This document shows positions 45,812 through 54,950 of a stretch of DNA of 64,000 bases, in pieces; within the stretch, counting starts at the first letter, position 1, and every line of letters begins with the position of its first letter. Source of the DNA: Planctomycetota bacterium (GTDB lineage Bacteria > Planctomycetota > Phycisphaerae > Phycisphaerales > SM1A02). The notes beneath the pieces are model-generated. The model saw only the letters and a program-made list of their open reading frames with translations, was not told the DNA's origin and searched no databases. The DNA lies in NCBI GenBank assembly GCA_009926625.1, contig RFON01000010.1, positions 1 through 64,000 of the forward strand, written 5' to 3'. The position numbers and the translations under genes were made by a program.

Positions 45812-46582
45812 TCACAGTCCGAGAAGAGAACGGCGGATGTCCGAAGCCACTGGAAACGACGAGCGGAATGCGCGCAGCGCGTCGATGTCGACTTCAGCCG
45901 TGAGCATGGCGTCCGCCTCGCCCGCCAAGGAAGCAAGTTCGTTGCCGACATGATCGAGCATGACGGAACCGCCGCTGTAGACAATGGTTGGCTCGCTCCC
46001 TGAGCGATTGCACGCGACGACCGCTGCTTGGTTCTCGAGCGCGCGCGCGATCAGCATGGCTCGCTTCTGGTGGAGCCGCGCTGCGGGCCAACACGCCGAG
46101 AAGGTAAAGACCTCCGCGCCGCCAAGCAGCGCGTGCCGAAACAGTTCCGGGAATCGCAAGTCGTAACAAATCATGGGCGCGATGCGCACACCGCCGCAAT
46201 CAACGACAACGGGACGGTCGCCCGACACATACGCGCGGTGCTCACCGCCTGGCGTGAAGAGAAAAACCTTGCGGTAGCAGCCGATTTCTTCGCCGCTTGG
46301 GGCAAAGACCGTTGCTGTGTTGGCGATGCCTCCATCCATGCGCCGCGCAATGCCGGCTTGGAGAAAGATGCGGTGCTGTTTGGCCAGGTGTCCCATCCAC
46401 TCCACAGAATCACGCGCCGCCGCAAGGTCGGCCCGCATCGTGAAGCCGGTCTCGCACAACTCCGGGAGGACGACAAGATCGCCGGGTGCTGGTTGCCGTG
46501 CGTCCAGTGCAGCCGAGATTGCCGCGCGATTCTCCGAGATGCGTTCCCAGAGTGGGCTGGTCTGCAAAGCGTGAAAGCGCAT
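45812..46582 (-). CDS. Nitrilase-superfamily amidohydrolase (omega-amidase-like)
   Basis: A 256-residue carbon-nitrogen hydrolase. The catalytic triad is visible as Glu in VLPELCETGF, Lys in CYRKVFLF, and Cys in MICYDLRFPELFR. The CYDLRFPE signature and length fit the YafV/omega-amidase branch, which hydrolyses alpha-ketoglutaramate or related amides; another amide substrate is possible. The gene lies between the sigma-like gene and tRNA-His, on the same strand as both. Fourteen bases separate its start from the tRNA-His end. Confidence 0.82.
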   Translation of the reverse strand: MRFHALQTSPLWERISENRAAISAALDARQPAPGDLVVLPELCETGFTMRADLAAARDSVEWMGHLAKQHRIFLQAGIARRMDGGIANTATVFAPSGEEIGCYRKVFLFTPGGEHRAYVSGDRPVVVDCGGVRIAPMICYDLRFPELFRHALLGGAEVFTFSACWPAARLHQKRAMLIARALENQAAVVACNRSGSEPTIVYSGGSVMLDHVGNELASLAGEADAMLTAEVDIDALRAFRSSFPVASDIRRSLLGL

Positions 46583-46596
46583 TGTTTATTGAGGAG

Positions 46597-46670
46597 GGCG
46601 ACCGACGGGACTTGAACCCGCGACATCCAGGATCACAACCCGGCGCTCTACCGACTGAGCTACGGCCGCC
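46597..46670 (-). tRNA. tRNA-His (anticodon GTG)
   Basis: On the minus strand GCGGCCG pairs with CGGTCGC (one G-T pair). An extra encoded 5' G at 46670 pairs with C73 at 46597, which is the hallmark of tRNA-His. The anticodon stem CCGGG/CCTGG encloses TTGTGAT, giving GTG. The T-loop is TTCAAGT. No CCA is encoded. Confidence 0.95.
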
Positions 46671-46770
46671 ATGGAAAGCGCGGCATGGTAGGAACTTGCG
46701 GTGCAAGCTGCAAAGGTGGTGGAACACTCCACCGTGCTAGACTCTGCGGCTCCCCAACAGGAAGTTCTCC

Positions 46771-48366
46771 ATGACCACCATGACCGCCAATTCGTCGACG
46801 ACCCGTCACGCCTTCGGCTCCGCAAGGATCCTCTCCAATGTGTCGACAGCTGAACTGATTGAGCATGCGCTCGCTCGAGGCGAGGGACGATTGGCGGCGA
46901 ACGGCGCGCTTGCCTGTGATACGGGCGACCGCACTGGACGAAGCCCCAACGACAAGTTCTTGGAGGATTCCGCGGGCATCCACGGTGACATTGACTGGGG
47001 CAAGGTGAATCAGCCCATGAGCACCGAGCACTTCGATGCGCTCGAGAAGCTCGTGCTGGCGACCTTGAGTCGTCGCGAGCAACTCTACCGATTCGACGGC
47101 TACGCGGGCGCAGACCCAGCATTCCGCCTGAAGGTATCGGTGTTCACCGAAGAGGCCTGGCACAGCCTCTTTGCCAAGACTCTCTTCATCAATGCGGAGA
47201 GTGCCGACCTGAAGAATTGGCGTCAGGACTGGACGATCATCAACGCCGGCAGCCTTCGCTTGGATGATCCGGCGAAGTTTGGGGCGAAGGGTCCCGTGTG
47301 CATCGCGCAAAGCCTCGAGAAGCGCACGGTGCTCATCGTGGGAACGCGGTACGCGGGCGAGATGAAGAAGTCGATCTTCTATGCGATGAACTTTGACCTG
47401 CCGGCAATGCAGGTGTTCCCGATGCACTGCTCGTGCAATGTGGACCGCAAGGATCCCGCGAATGTGGCGCTGTTCTTTGGGCTGTCGGGGACGGGCAAGA
47501 CCACGCTGTCGGCCGATCCGAACCGCGACCTTGTCGGCGACGATGAGCACGGTTGGAGCGACAAGGGCGTGTTCAACATGGAAGGCGGCTGCTACGCAAA
47601 GTGCATCAAGCTGTCGCGCGAGGGCGAGCCCGAGATCTGGGATGCGATTCGATTTGGAAGCGTGCTCGAGAACACCACGATCGATCCAGTGACGCGTATC
47701 CCCGATTACGACAGCGCAGCGCGAACCGAGAACACGCGCGTGACCTATCCCGTGTCGTTCATCCGCAATGCACGGATCCCGAGCGTGGCGAGTCATCCCA
47801 AGAACGTGATCTTCCTCACCGCTGATGCGTTCGGCGTCCTGCCACCGGTGTCGAAGTTGACGGCCGAGCAGGCGATGTACTACTTCCTCAACGGCTACAC
47901 ATCCAAGCTCGCTGGAACGGAGGCTGGCGTGACGGAGCCGCAGCCAAACTTCTCGGCATGCTTCGGCGGACCGTTCATGCCTCGCCCCCCGATGCGTTAC
48001 GCGGAGATGCTCCGCGACCGCATCGCCAAGCACGGTTCCGATGTGTGGTTGTTGAACACTGGCTGGACGGGTGGACCATACGGGGTCGGGTCGCGCTTCA
48101 AGCTGGCGTACACACGCGCATTCGTCAGCGCCATCCTCGGCGGGTCGTTGCGCGCCGCGTCCTTCCGCAAGGATCCGATCTTTGGATTGGCAATTCCTGC
48201 GCAGGTGGACGGCGTTCCCGCTGACGTGCTCGACCCGCGGAACACATGGACGGATAAGGCAGCGTACGACGCAAAGGCGCGCGATCTCGCGGCGCGTTTC
48301 CGCGCGAACGATGCGAAGTTTGCCGTGACGCCCGAGGTGCGTGCAGCGGGTCCGATCGCTTCGTGA
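46771..48366 (+). CDS. pckA: ATP-dependent phosphoenolpyruvate carboxykinase
   Basis: Converts oxaloacetate and ATP to phosphoenolpyruvate, the entry to gluconeogenesis. The 531-residue product has the RTGRSPNDKF segment, the PCK-specific kinase loop FFGLSGTGKTTLSADP, the metal site GDDEHGWS, GVFNMEGGCYAKCI, and RIPDYDS. These fit the ATP-type rather than the GTP-type enzyme. ATG 46771 has AGGAAG eight bases upstream. The stop overlaps the ilvA start in a GTGA junction. Only 100 bases separate it from the divergent tRNA-His. Confidence 0.95.
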   Translation: MTTMTANSSTTRHAFGSARILSNVSTAELIEHALARGEGRLAANGALACDTGDRTGRSPNDKFLEDSAGIHGDIDWGKVNQPMSTEHFDALEKLVLATLSRREQLYRFDGYAGADPAFRLKVSVFTEEAWHSLFAKTLFINAESADLKNWRQDWTIINAGSLRLDDPAKFGAKGPVCIAQSLEKRTVLIVGTRYAGEMKKSIFYAMNFDLPAMQVFPMHCSCNVDRKDPANVALFFGLSGTGKTTLSADPNRDLVGDDEHGWSDKGVFNMEGGCYAKCIKLSREGEPEIWDAIRFGSVLENTTIDPVTRIPDYDSAARTENTRVTYPVSFIRNARIPSVASHPKNVIFLTADAFGVLPPVSKLTAEQAMYYFLNGYTSKLAGTEAGVTEPQPNFSACFGGPFMPRPPMRYAEMLRDRIAKHGSDVWLLNTGWTGGPYGVGSRFKLAYTRAFVSAILGGSLRAASFRKDPIFGLAIPAQVDGVPADVLDPRNTWTDKAAYDAKARDLAARFRANDAKFAVTPEVRAAGPIAS

Positions 48367-49634
48367 GCGGCACCATGGCAGTCGCCTCCACGCAGCTGCC
48401 GACCGCGGAGGATGTGGTCCATGCTGCCCGGTCCATTGCCGGGGGAGTCGTCCGAACGCCGTGCCTCCCAAGCGCAGCCCTGTCGGCGATGCTCGGTGCG
48501 GATGTGTGGTGCAAGCTCGACTTGATGCAGGCGACGGGCTCGTTCAAGGAACGCGGTGCTCGCCATGCGCTCCTCTCGCTGAGCCCTGCGCAGCACGAGC
48601 GCGGAGTGATCTCGGCAAGTGCGGGGAACCATGCGCTCGCATTGGCGTTTCACGGGAAAGCCCTCGGTGTGCCGGTCACGGTGGTCATGCCGCGGTTCGC
48701 ACCGCTGGTGAAGCAGGTGCGCTGCAAGCAGTACGGAGCGAGGGTGCTGTTGCACGGCGACAACATTGCCGATGCGCGCGAGCACGCCGATGCAGTCGCT
48801 GCTGCGGATGGCCTTGCCTACATCAACGGGTTCAACGACCCAGCAATCATTGCTGGTGCCGGCACGGCCGCGCTCGAGGTGTTTGAACAGGTGCCGGATC
48901 TTGACGCGATCGTGACGCCGGTTGGAGGCGGGGGCTTGATTGCAGGAGTCGTGCTCGCCGCGACTGCCGTGAGGCCAACGCTGCGGATCGTCGGCGTGGA
49001 GTCCGCGCGCTGCGCCAGCATGACTGCTGCGCTCCGCGAAGGCAGACCAGTGCGGGTTTCCGCGGAGCCATCGCTCGCCGATGGTCTTGGCGTCCCTGAG
49101 GTCGGCGCGGCGGCATTCGAGATCGTGCGAGGACGCATGGAGTCCGTGCTCACGGTTGGCGAGGACTCCATCACGCGCGCGATCCTGCGGCTGTTGGAGG
49201 TGGAACGCGTCGTCGCGGAGGGCGCAGCCGCGACGCCGGTTGCAGCCATGCTCGAGGGGCAACTCGCGAGCCTGCGAGGCCGTCGCGTCTGCATGATGCT
49301 GTGCGGAGGAAACATCGATCCAACGGTGCTCGCGCGCGTGATCGAGCATGGATTGGCGCTCGATGGGCGCATCATCCAGTTCCTTGCGGTCATTCGCGAT
49401 CGGCCCGGCGGGCTTGCGGAACTCGCATCCGCCATCGCATCCACTGGAGCAAGCGTGAAGCAGGTCTCCCACGAACGAGCCTTCGGCGAGGATGATGTCT
49501 CGCGCGTCCAAGTGCTCTGCCAGATCGAGGTACGAGGCCCCGATCACACGGAGGAGGTCTTTGCGGCACTGCGATCGCGGGGCATCGATGTGCTTGCGCG
49601 AGGCAGCCTCCGTCAGATTGCGACGCACGAGTGA
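48363..49634 (+). CDS. ilvA: Threonine ammonia-lyase
   Basis: A PLP enzyme that deaminates threonine to 2-oxobutanoate, the first step to isoleucine, or in catabolism. The 423-residue product has the PLP lysine in ATGSFKERGA, the SAGNHALALA loop, the glycine loop TPVGGGGLIAG, and a C-terminal ACT domain (IQFLAVIRDRPGGLAELASA). One ACT domain and this length fit the short biosynthetic/TdcB-like form with ACT. GTG 48363 overlaps the pckA stop; ATG 48375 is the alternative. Its stop shares bases with the nadE start (TGATG). Confidence 0.9.
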   Translation: MSGTMAVASTQLPTAEDVVHAARSIAGGVVRTPCLPSAALSAMLGADVWCKLDLMQATGSFKERGARHALLSLSPAQHERGVISASAGNHALALAFHGKALGVPVTVVMPRFAPLVKQVRCKQYGARVLLHGDNIADAREHADAVAAADGLAYINGFNDPAIIAGAGTAALEVFEQVPDLDAIVTPVGGGGLIAGVVLAATAVRPTLRIVGVESARCASMTAALREGRPVRVSAEPSLADGLGVPEVGAAAFEIVRGRMESVLTVGEDSITRAILRLLEVERVVAEGAAATPVAAMLEGQLASLRGRRVCMMLCGGNIDPTVLARVIEHGLALDGRIIQFLAVIRDRPGGLAELASAIASTGASVKQVSHERAFGEDDVSRVQVLCQIEVRGPDHTEEVFAALRSRGIDVLARGSLRQIATHE

Positions 49635-51298
49635 TGCGCATCGCGCTCCTGTCCCTCGATGCCACCGTCGGTGATCTCGCTGGCAATGCGGCGCGGATTC
49701 GTGCGGCGGCTTCACCGATTGCTCGCGCGGGCGTTCCGCTGATTGCAACGCCCGAACTTTCACTGCTCGGCTATCCGCCGCGTGATCTGCTGCTTCGCGC
49801 GGGACTCGTGCCAGCGTGCGTGCACTCCGCCGAGGCGCTTGCCGCCGACCTTGCGACAGATGGAGCGGGCGAGTGCGCGGTCTTGGTGGGTGCTCCCTGG
49901 CCGAGCGAGTCAGGGGCGGGCATCTCCAACGCGTGTCTGCTGCTGCGCGGCGGCGTGGTGGAAACCGTCTATCGAAAGCGGCTGCTTCCGCAGTACGACG
50001 TCTTTGATGAGGCGCGGTATTTCAGGCCTGGACATCACCCGTGCTGCATTGAGGTGGACGGACAACGCATCGGGCTGCTGCTGTGCGAAGACCTGTGGCG
50101 TGGTGAGGACGTTGGTGAAGCGGGCTATCTCGGCGACCCAGTTGGCGACAGCGTGGCCGAAGGCGCACAACTGCTGGTGGCGATGAGTGCCTCGCCATTC
50201 TTCGCCGGCAAGCAGGCGCAGCGGCTTCGCGTGTTGCATGCGGCTGCCCTGCGCTCGGGTCGACCGATTGCCATGGTGAACGCATCGGGCGCCAATGACG
50301 ATTTCATCTTCGATGGTGGGTCCTGCGTCATGCAGCCCGACGGCAGCGGCGCGTTCACGCAGCCCTTTGGCGAGTGGCAACTGGTGACGACGACTGATGC
50401 GAGTCACGCAGCGCCTGACGCTGCACCCGAGACGGATGACCTCGCGCGCGCCGTGGTGGAGGGCATCCGGGGTTATGTGCGAAAGACTGGCCACCGAAGT
50501 GTTCTCATTGGGCTTTCGGGTGGGATCGACAGCGCCCTGCTGGCCGCACTTGCCGTTGCGGCGTTGGGTGCGAGCGCCGTGCGCGGCGTTTCAATGCCCA
50601 GCCAGTATTCGTCGAAAGGTTCACGGTCTGATGCCATGGACACCGCGCAGCGCCTTGGAATGCAGGTGCCTGATCTCCTGCCGATCCATGACATGCATGC
50701 GCTCGCGCGAACACACTTTGGAACGCTGTGCGATGTGTCAGGGCTGACGGATGAGAATCTGCAGAGCCGACTGCGCGGCATCACGCTGATGACGCTGTCG
50801 AACGCCACCGGCGCATTGGTGCTGTCGACGGGGAACAAGAGCGAGATGGCGGTCGGATACGCAACGCTGTACGGCGACATGGTTGGGGGACTTGCGCCGC
50901 TTGGTGATCTCACCAAGCACCAGGTGTACGCCATCGCTCGCCGCATCAACGAGTCACCGCAGGTGATCGGGTTGGCTCGCGCACCAATCCCTCCTGCAAG
51001 CATCGACAAGCCGCCGTCTGCCGAGCTTCGTCCCGGGCAGGTGGACCAGGATTCGCTGCCTCCCTACGAAGTGCTCGATGCGATCGTGGAAGGGTGGGTA
51101 GACGATGAGCGGACGGTCGAAGAGATTGCCGCGCGCAACGATTTATCGCCTGCGCTCGTTGAACGGTGGACCCGGGCGATCGACGCCGCGCAATACAAGC
51201 GATTTCAGGCGCCGCTGATCCTGAAGGTCAGCGCACGAGCGTTCGGCCCCGGGCGGCGGATGCCGCTCGCCATGCGCTGGAGTTCGGGCGCTCGCTGA
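49634..51298 (+). CDS. nadE: Glutamine-dependent NAD synthetase
   Basis: Last step of NAD synthesis: it amidates nicotinate adenine dinucleotide with ammonia released from glutamine. The 554-residue protein has an N-terminal nitrilase-type glutaminase domain (Glu in ATPELSLLGYP, Lys in VYRKRLLPQYDVFDE, Cys in LLLCEDLW) and a C-terminal synthetase with the PP-loop IGLSGGIDSALLAA and STGNKSEMAVGY. ATG 49634 overlaps the ilvA stop (TGATG). Its 3' end overlaps the convergent phosphoesterase gene by 71 bases. pckA, ilvA and nadE form a coupled run. Confidence 0.95.
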   Translation: MRIALLSLDATVGDLAGNAARIRAAASPIARAGVPLIATPELSLLGYPPRDLLLRAGLVPACVHSAEALAADLATDGAGECAVLVGAPWPSESGAGISNACLLLRGGVVETVYRKRLLPQYDVFDEARYFRPGHHPCCIEVDGQRIGLLLCEDLWRGEDVGEAGYLGDPVGDSVAEGAQLLVAMSASPFFAGKQAQRLRVLHAAALRSGRPIAMVNASGANDDFIFDGGSCVMQPDGSGAFTQPFGEWQLVTTTDASHAAPDAAPETDDLARAVVEGIRGYVRKTGHRSVLIGLSGGIDSALLAALAVAALGASAVRGVSMPSQYSSKGSRSDAMDTAQRLGMQVPDLLPIHDMHALARTHFGTLCDVSGLTDENLQSRLRGITLMTLSNATGALVLSTGNKSEMAVGYATLYGDMVGGLAPLGDLTKHQVYAIARRINESPQVIGLARAPIPPASIDKPPSAELRPGQVDQDSLPPYEVLDAIVEGWVDDERTVEEIAARNDLSPALVERWTRAIDAAQYKRFQAPLILKVSARAFGPGRRMPLAMRWSSGAR

Positions 51299-52007
51299 TT
51301 CGACGGCGAAAGTTGAAGAGCCTCGGCTGCTCGCTCGGGACCACGATGAAGTTCGCCGTTCCCAAGCTGTATGCCGTCAGTGCGCCGCCGTAGACGCATC
51401 CAGTATCGATCGCAACCACCGCGGGTCGTCCCGATCCGCGCATCAGCATCAGCGGATTCACCAGCGGTCGATGCCCCACAATGAGCAAACCATCGGCTCC
51501 GTCGTATCTCCACCACCAGTCGGGCTCGCCGTCGGCAGACTTGATGGTCATTCGCACGCGGGGTGGAGTTCGATCGAAGCCTCGCGTGGGGTCGATTCCT
51601 GCGTGGACCGCCGTCCACTGATACGGCATCCTTCCACGGACAAAGTTCGTCCGCATCGCCTCCCGAAGGATCGCCTCCGCCTCCTCCAGCAGGTCGGCGT
51701 CCGCAAGCAGATCCACCATTTCACCAAGTCGTGGCGGCAGGTGGCGCGCGTCGCCGTCGGGTCCAGCGCGGCGAATCGCCGCGAGCGCCCGCGGCTCATG
51801 GTTCCCGCAAACAAGATCGATGCGCCACCCATCGCGCCGACGGGCAATGATCTCCTCGATCACCAGATCAGGTCGCGGCCCCTTCGTGAGCAGATCCCCC
51901 AGCAGCACAACGCGTGGCGTTGCTTCGCGGCGCGCGAGGCGACGAAACATCGCCCGCAGCTCCGCACCGCATCCATGCACATCTCCCACGACAACCGTGT
52001 CGCGCAT
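51228..52007 (-). CDS. Calcineurin-like phosphoesterase (PrpE/ApaH-like)
   Basis: A 259-residue metallophosphatase. It shows the family blocks in order: VVVGDVHGCGAEL (DxH), VVLLGDLLTKGP (GDxxxxG), LVCGNHEPRAL (GNHE), AVHAGIDPTRGF, and VGHRPL. These fit the small protein-phosphatase or diadenosine-tetraphosphatase branch; the substrate cannot be told. ATG 52007 is taken as start; an ATG at 52022 also fits. Only 20 bases separate it from the divergent mutL start. The C-terminal 24 codons overlap the convergent nadE gene. Confidence 0.85.
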   Translation of the reverse strand: MRDTVVVGDVHGCGAELRAMFRRLARREATPRVVLLGDLLTKGPRPDLVIEEIIARRRDGWRIDLVCGNHEPRALAAIRRAGPDGDARHLPPRLGEMVDLLADADLLEEAEAILREAMRTNFVRGRMPYQWTAVHAGIDPTRGFDRTPPRVRMTIKSADGEPDWWWRYDGADGLLIVGHRPLVNPLMLMRGSGRPAVVAIDTGCVYGGALTAYSLGTANFIVVPSEQPRLFNFRRRISERPNSSAWRAASAARGRTLVR

Positions 52008-52027
52008 CGCTTTACCATACATCGTGC

Positions 52028-53836
52028 ATGTCCATCCGCATACTGCCGGCAGAGATTGTTCAGCAGATTGCTGCAGGTGAAGTCGTCGAGCGACCCGCGA
52101 GCGTGGTGAAGGAGCTGCTTGAGAACGCGCTCGACGCGGGCGCCACTTGGGTGACGGTGCGCATTCGCGGTGGGGGGCGAGAGTCGATCGAGGTCGTTGA
52201 CGATGGGTGCGGCATCGATCCATCCGAGTTGCCGCTTGCGCTTGCAGCTCATGCCACCAGCAAGATCGCCTTGACCAGTGACTTGGATGCGCTTCGCACC
52301 TTTGGATTCCGTGGGGAAGCGCTCGCAGCCATTGCGGGGGTCTCGCATGTCCGTATCCGTTCGCGGCGACCCGCCGCAGCCGATGCAGCCGTGCTCGAGA
52401 GTCGATTTGGCCGCCTCGACCAGGTTCGGCCGTCGGCAGGCGCGCCTGGCACGGCAATCGAGGTGCTCGGTCTGTTCGGCAATGTTCCCGCCCGCCGCAA
52501 GTTCCTCAAGAGCGATCCTGCGGAGGCCGCGCGCGTCACCGAGGTGGTGACGAACGCCGCACTGTCACATCCAGGCGTTGGCTTCACGCTCGAAAGTTCA
52601 GGGCGCGAGGTGTTTGCCCTCGAGCCGATGGCCGACCTCTTTGCCCGAACGCTCGCCGTGTTCCCCGATGTCCTTGGGGCCGACCCGCTGCCGATTGCTG
52701 GGGCAGGGGAGTTCGATGGAATCAGCGCGCGGGTCGTGGGACTTGCCTGCCGCCCCGAACTGCTTCGATCGGTCAGTCGAACCCAACGCATCTTCGTCAA
52801 CGGTCGACCGATCACCGATCGTTCCCTTCAGCACGCGGTTCGCGAGGCGTACCGCGGTCGCGCGGCACCAAACCTCCAGCCCACCTTCGTGTTGTTCATC
52901 GAGATCGACCCGCACGGAGTCGATGTCAATGTGCATCCCCAGAAGACGGAAGTGCGTTGGCGCAACGCCTCGCAGTTGCACCGTCTCGTTCATCACGCTG
53001 TCGCGGACGCGCTAGAGCTGCATGCTGGTCCAACTGGAGCAGGCTCACTCCTTGGGATCCCAGCGAATGATCGGCCTCGAACCCCGCTCATCCCCGCCTC
53101 GGTGCCGGCGGTCGCTCGTCCAAGAACCGAACCTGTCTTCACTCCGCTCGAACGCGAGCGAGCGAGTGGGTCGATGCATGGCGTTGAACCACGGCTTTCG
53201 CCGACGGTTCCTGAGGAGCACCTGCTCCCGACGCCGGCGCACGCCGTTGATGTGCTGCTTGTGGACGACACCTGGATCGTGCACGCGGATGCCAGTGGCA
53301 TCGTCATCACGGATCAGCATGCGCTCCATGAGCGTGTGATGTTCGCGGAACTGCGGCGGCGGATCACCGAAGGCAACCTGATGCAGCAGCGTTTCCTCGT
53401 TCCACTGCCCGTTGCGGTGCCGCCCGAAGCGATGGTCGCCCTTGAGTCGCTCATCCCGCTGCTTCAGCGGCTTGGGATCGAGGCGAATCCATCTGGTCCA
53501 CGATCGCTCGCCATCCACGCGTTTCCCGTGTTCCTGCTCGAACGCGGTGTCGACGCGGCGGTGTTCATCGCGCAGATTCTCGGCGACGAAGCAGTTGTGC
53601 GCGGGGTCGAGGCTGGACAGATCGATCACGCGCGGGAGGCGGCGCTCGCTGATGTCCTCGACATGAAAGCCTGCAAGGCGGCGGTCAAGGCGGGGGATCG
53701 ACTGAGCCGTGAAGAGGCGGCACGGCTCATCGCGGTCGGTGCCCAGACGGACCGCGGCACGCACTGCCCGCACGGTCGTCCAACATCGATTCACATTCCA
53801 CTCGCGGACCTTGAGCGGCGATTCGGGCGACGCTGA
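52028..53836 (+). CDS. mutL: DNA mismatch repair protein MutL
   Basis: Couples mismatch recognition by MutS to strand incision. The 602-residue protein has the GHKL ATPase with IAAGEVVERPASVVKELLEN, DDGCGI, and ATSKI...FGFRGEAL. The C-terminal dimerisation domain has TDQHALHERVMFAE, MKACKAAVKAGDRL and CPHGRPTSI. The last two match motifs of endonuclease-type MutL; the first differs from DQHA-x2-E-x4-E because Ala takes the place of the second Glu, with a Glu one residue later. ATG 52028 is the family start. No mutS is in the window. Confidence 0.94.
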   Translation: MSIRILPAEIVQQIAAGEVVERPASVVKELLENALDAGATWVTVRIRGGGRESIEVVDDGCGIDPSELPLALAAHATSKIALTSDLDALRTFGFRGEALAAIAGVSHVRIRSRRPAAADAAVLESRFGRLDQVRPSAGAPGTAIEVLGLFGNVPARRKFLKSDPAEAARVTEVVTNAALSHPGVGFTLESSGREVFALEPMADLFARTLAVFPDVLGADPLPIAGAGEFDGISARVVGLACRPELLRSVSRTQRIFVNGRPITDRSLQHAVREAYRGRAAPNLQPTFVLFIEIDPHGVDVNVHPQKTEVRWRNASQLHRLVHHAVADALELHAGPTGAGSLLGIPANDRPRTPLIPASVPAVARPRTEPVFTPLERERASGSMHGVEPRLSPTVPEEHLLPTPAHAVDVLLVDDTWIVHADASGIVITDQHALHERVMFAELRRRITEGNLMQQRFLVPLPVAVPPEAMVALESLIPLLQRLGIEANPSGPRSLAIHAFPVFLLERGVDAAVFIAQILGDEAVVRGVEAGQIDHAREAALADVLDMKACKAAVKAGDRLSREEAARLIAVGAQTDRGTHCPHGRPTSIHIPLADLERRFGRR

Positions 53837-53899
53837 GCCGTGCCGAGTCCGTGTCCTTCGGTGGACCGAGCGAGAGGGAGCCTGCCAGCCGCGTTGCCG

Positions 53900-54154
53900 T
53901 TACCGCTCCGCCTGACATGGTCGAGGCGGGATCACCTCGTCGAAAACAACCGTCTGCGATTGGAGCATGCGCTCGATGTAGGGCTCGCAGAGTCCGCAGC
54001 CTTCCGCGCATCGAAAAGCGCTGCGCAGTTCCGCGACATCGGTGCTGCCGCAACGATCGGCGTGTGCGCGCATCTGCGCAAAGGTCACATCGACACAGAC
54101 ACAGCGGTCGATGCGCATCGTGCCCGACGGACTGTTGGCCTCATGACCGCTCAT
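53900..54154 (-). CDS. BFD-like [2Fe-2S] protein in the cobalamin-riboswitch run
   Basis: An 84-residue protein with the bacterioferritin-associated-ferredoxin-like pattern: CVCVDVTFAQMRAHA, then STDVAELRSAFRC and a closing GCGLCEPY. The four cysteines (CxC and CxxxxC-x-x-C spacing) should hold a [2Fe-2S] cluster. It starts four bases after the H-X9-DG gene and is the third gene behind the riboswitch. In other systems such domains pass electrons to ferritin or to oxidoreductases. Electron supply for corrinoid reduction is conceivable here, but only from context. A Met at 54118 is an alternative start. Confidence 0.75.
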   Translation of the reverse strand: MSGHEANSPSGTMRIDRCVCVDVTFAQMRAHADRCGSTDVAELRSAFRCAEGCGLCEPYIERMLQSQTVVFDEVIPPRPCQAER

Positions 54155-54158
54155 CGAC

Positions 54159-54950
54159 TCACCGAGGATCGTAGGCCGCGTTGTTCTGGCTCAGAAATCC
54201 GTTGCGCGGGAAGCCGAGCGGTTGTGCCAAGAATGATCCGCCCGATGCCGTCAGCGCGTGCTGTCCTTCGCACGGTGCGCAGACCGATGCCGTGTGCCCA
54301 TCGAGCCAAGCGACATTGGTGCAGCCTTGATGGCGGAACGCCTGCGCACCCGCGTAGACCACTCCCAAATCCATCTCGACCAGCGCCTCGGGCGCTCGCA
54401 TGAACTTGTTGGTGCCGCCGCTCCAACCCCCGTCGCCGAACAAAGCGGTCTGCGAAGGGCGATGATGTGCGCTCGCAGGCACTCCCAAGCGCGCGTTGCG
54501 CCAACCGCTTCGGAGCGCACCATCCTCACCCATCGATGGGTATGCCCCCTCGGCTCCGATGAACGATGTGTTGTAGTTGAAGCCTGTCGAAGGGGCATCT
54601 TCGCTGGCTGTGGGGAACGCGCAGCACGGGCATTGCCGCATTGCGTTGGGGCGGTCAGTGAACAGGCTCACTGGACCCGGCTGAAGTGCACCAGCGCCAT
54701 GCGCAAAGTCCCAGGCAGTGGTCCGCACACCAGACGCCGTCTGCTCGTGAAGAACGGCTGCTGGAAAAACGCCGCGGTAAGTGCCTGCATAGGCAATCGC
54801 CGCCACGGCGAACTGTCGCAGGCGAACAGAACACTCCGTACTCCGCCCGCTTTCACGCACGCTGCCAACCACGGGGACCAGCAGCGAAGCGAGCAGCACG
54901 AGTGCGCCGACCGTGACGAGCGACTCCACGAGAGTGAAGGCTCGCGTCAT
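54159..54950 (-). CDS. Prepilin-like protein with H-X9-DG motif
   Basis: A 263-residue protein with a type IV prepilin-like N-terminus, MTRAFTLVESLVTVGALVLL, and the motif H-Q-G...WLDGH (His, nine residues, Asp-Gly) near residue 215, typical of the large planctomycete family of DUF1559-like pseudopilins. The residue before the FTLVE cleavage site is Ala instead of the usual Gly; peptidase processing may be slower or altered. Two Cys pairs (CPCC, CAPC) could form disulfides. The start ATG 54950 overlaps the upstream stop in an ATGA junction, so it is coupled to the riboswitch-controlled gene. Confidence 0.8.
   Translation of the reverse strand: MTRAFTLVESLVTVGALVLLASLLVPVVGSVRESGRSTECSVRLRQFAVAAIAYAGTYRGVFPAAVLHEQTASGVRTTAWDFAHGAGALQPGPVSLFTDRPNAMRQCPCCAFPTASEDAPSTGFNYNTSFIGAEGAYPSMGEDGALRSGWRNARLGVPASAHHRPSQTALFGDGGWSGGTNKFMRAPEALVEMDLGVVYAGAQAFRHQGCTNVAWLDGHTASVCAPCEGQHALTASGGSFLAQPLGFPRNGFLSQNNAAYDPR

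Noticed and set aside
47997-49763. 588-codon minus-strand open frame
   Set aside because: Antisense to pckA, ilvA and nadE; biased composition, no motif.
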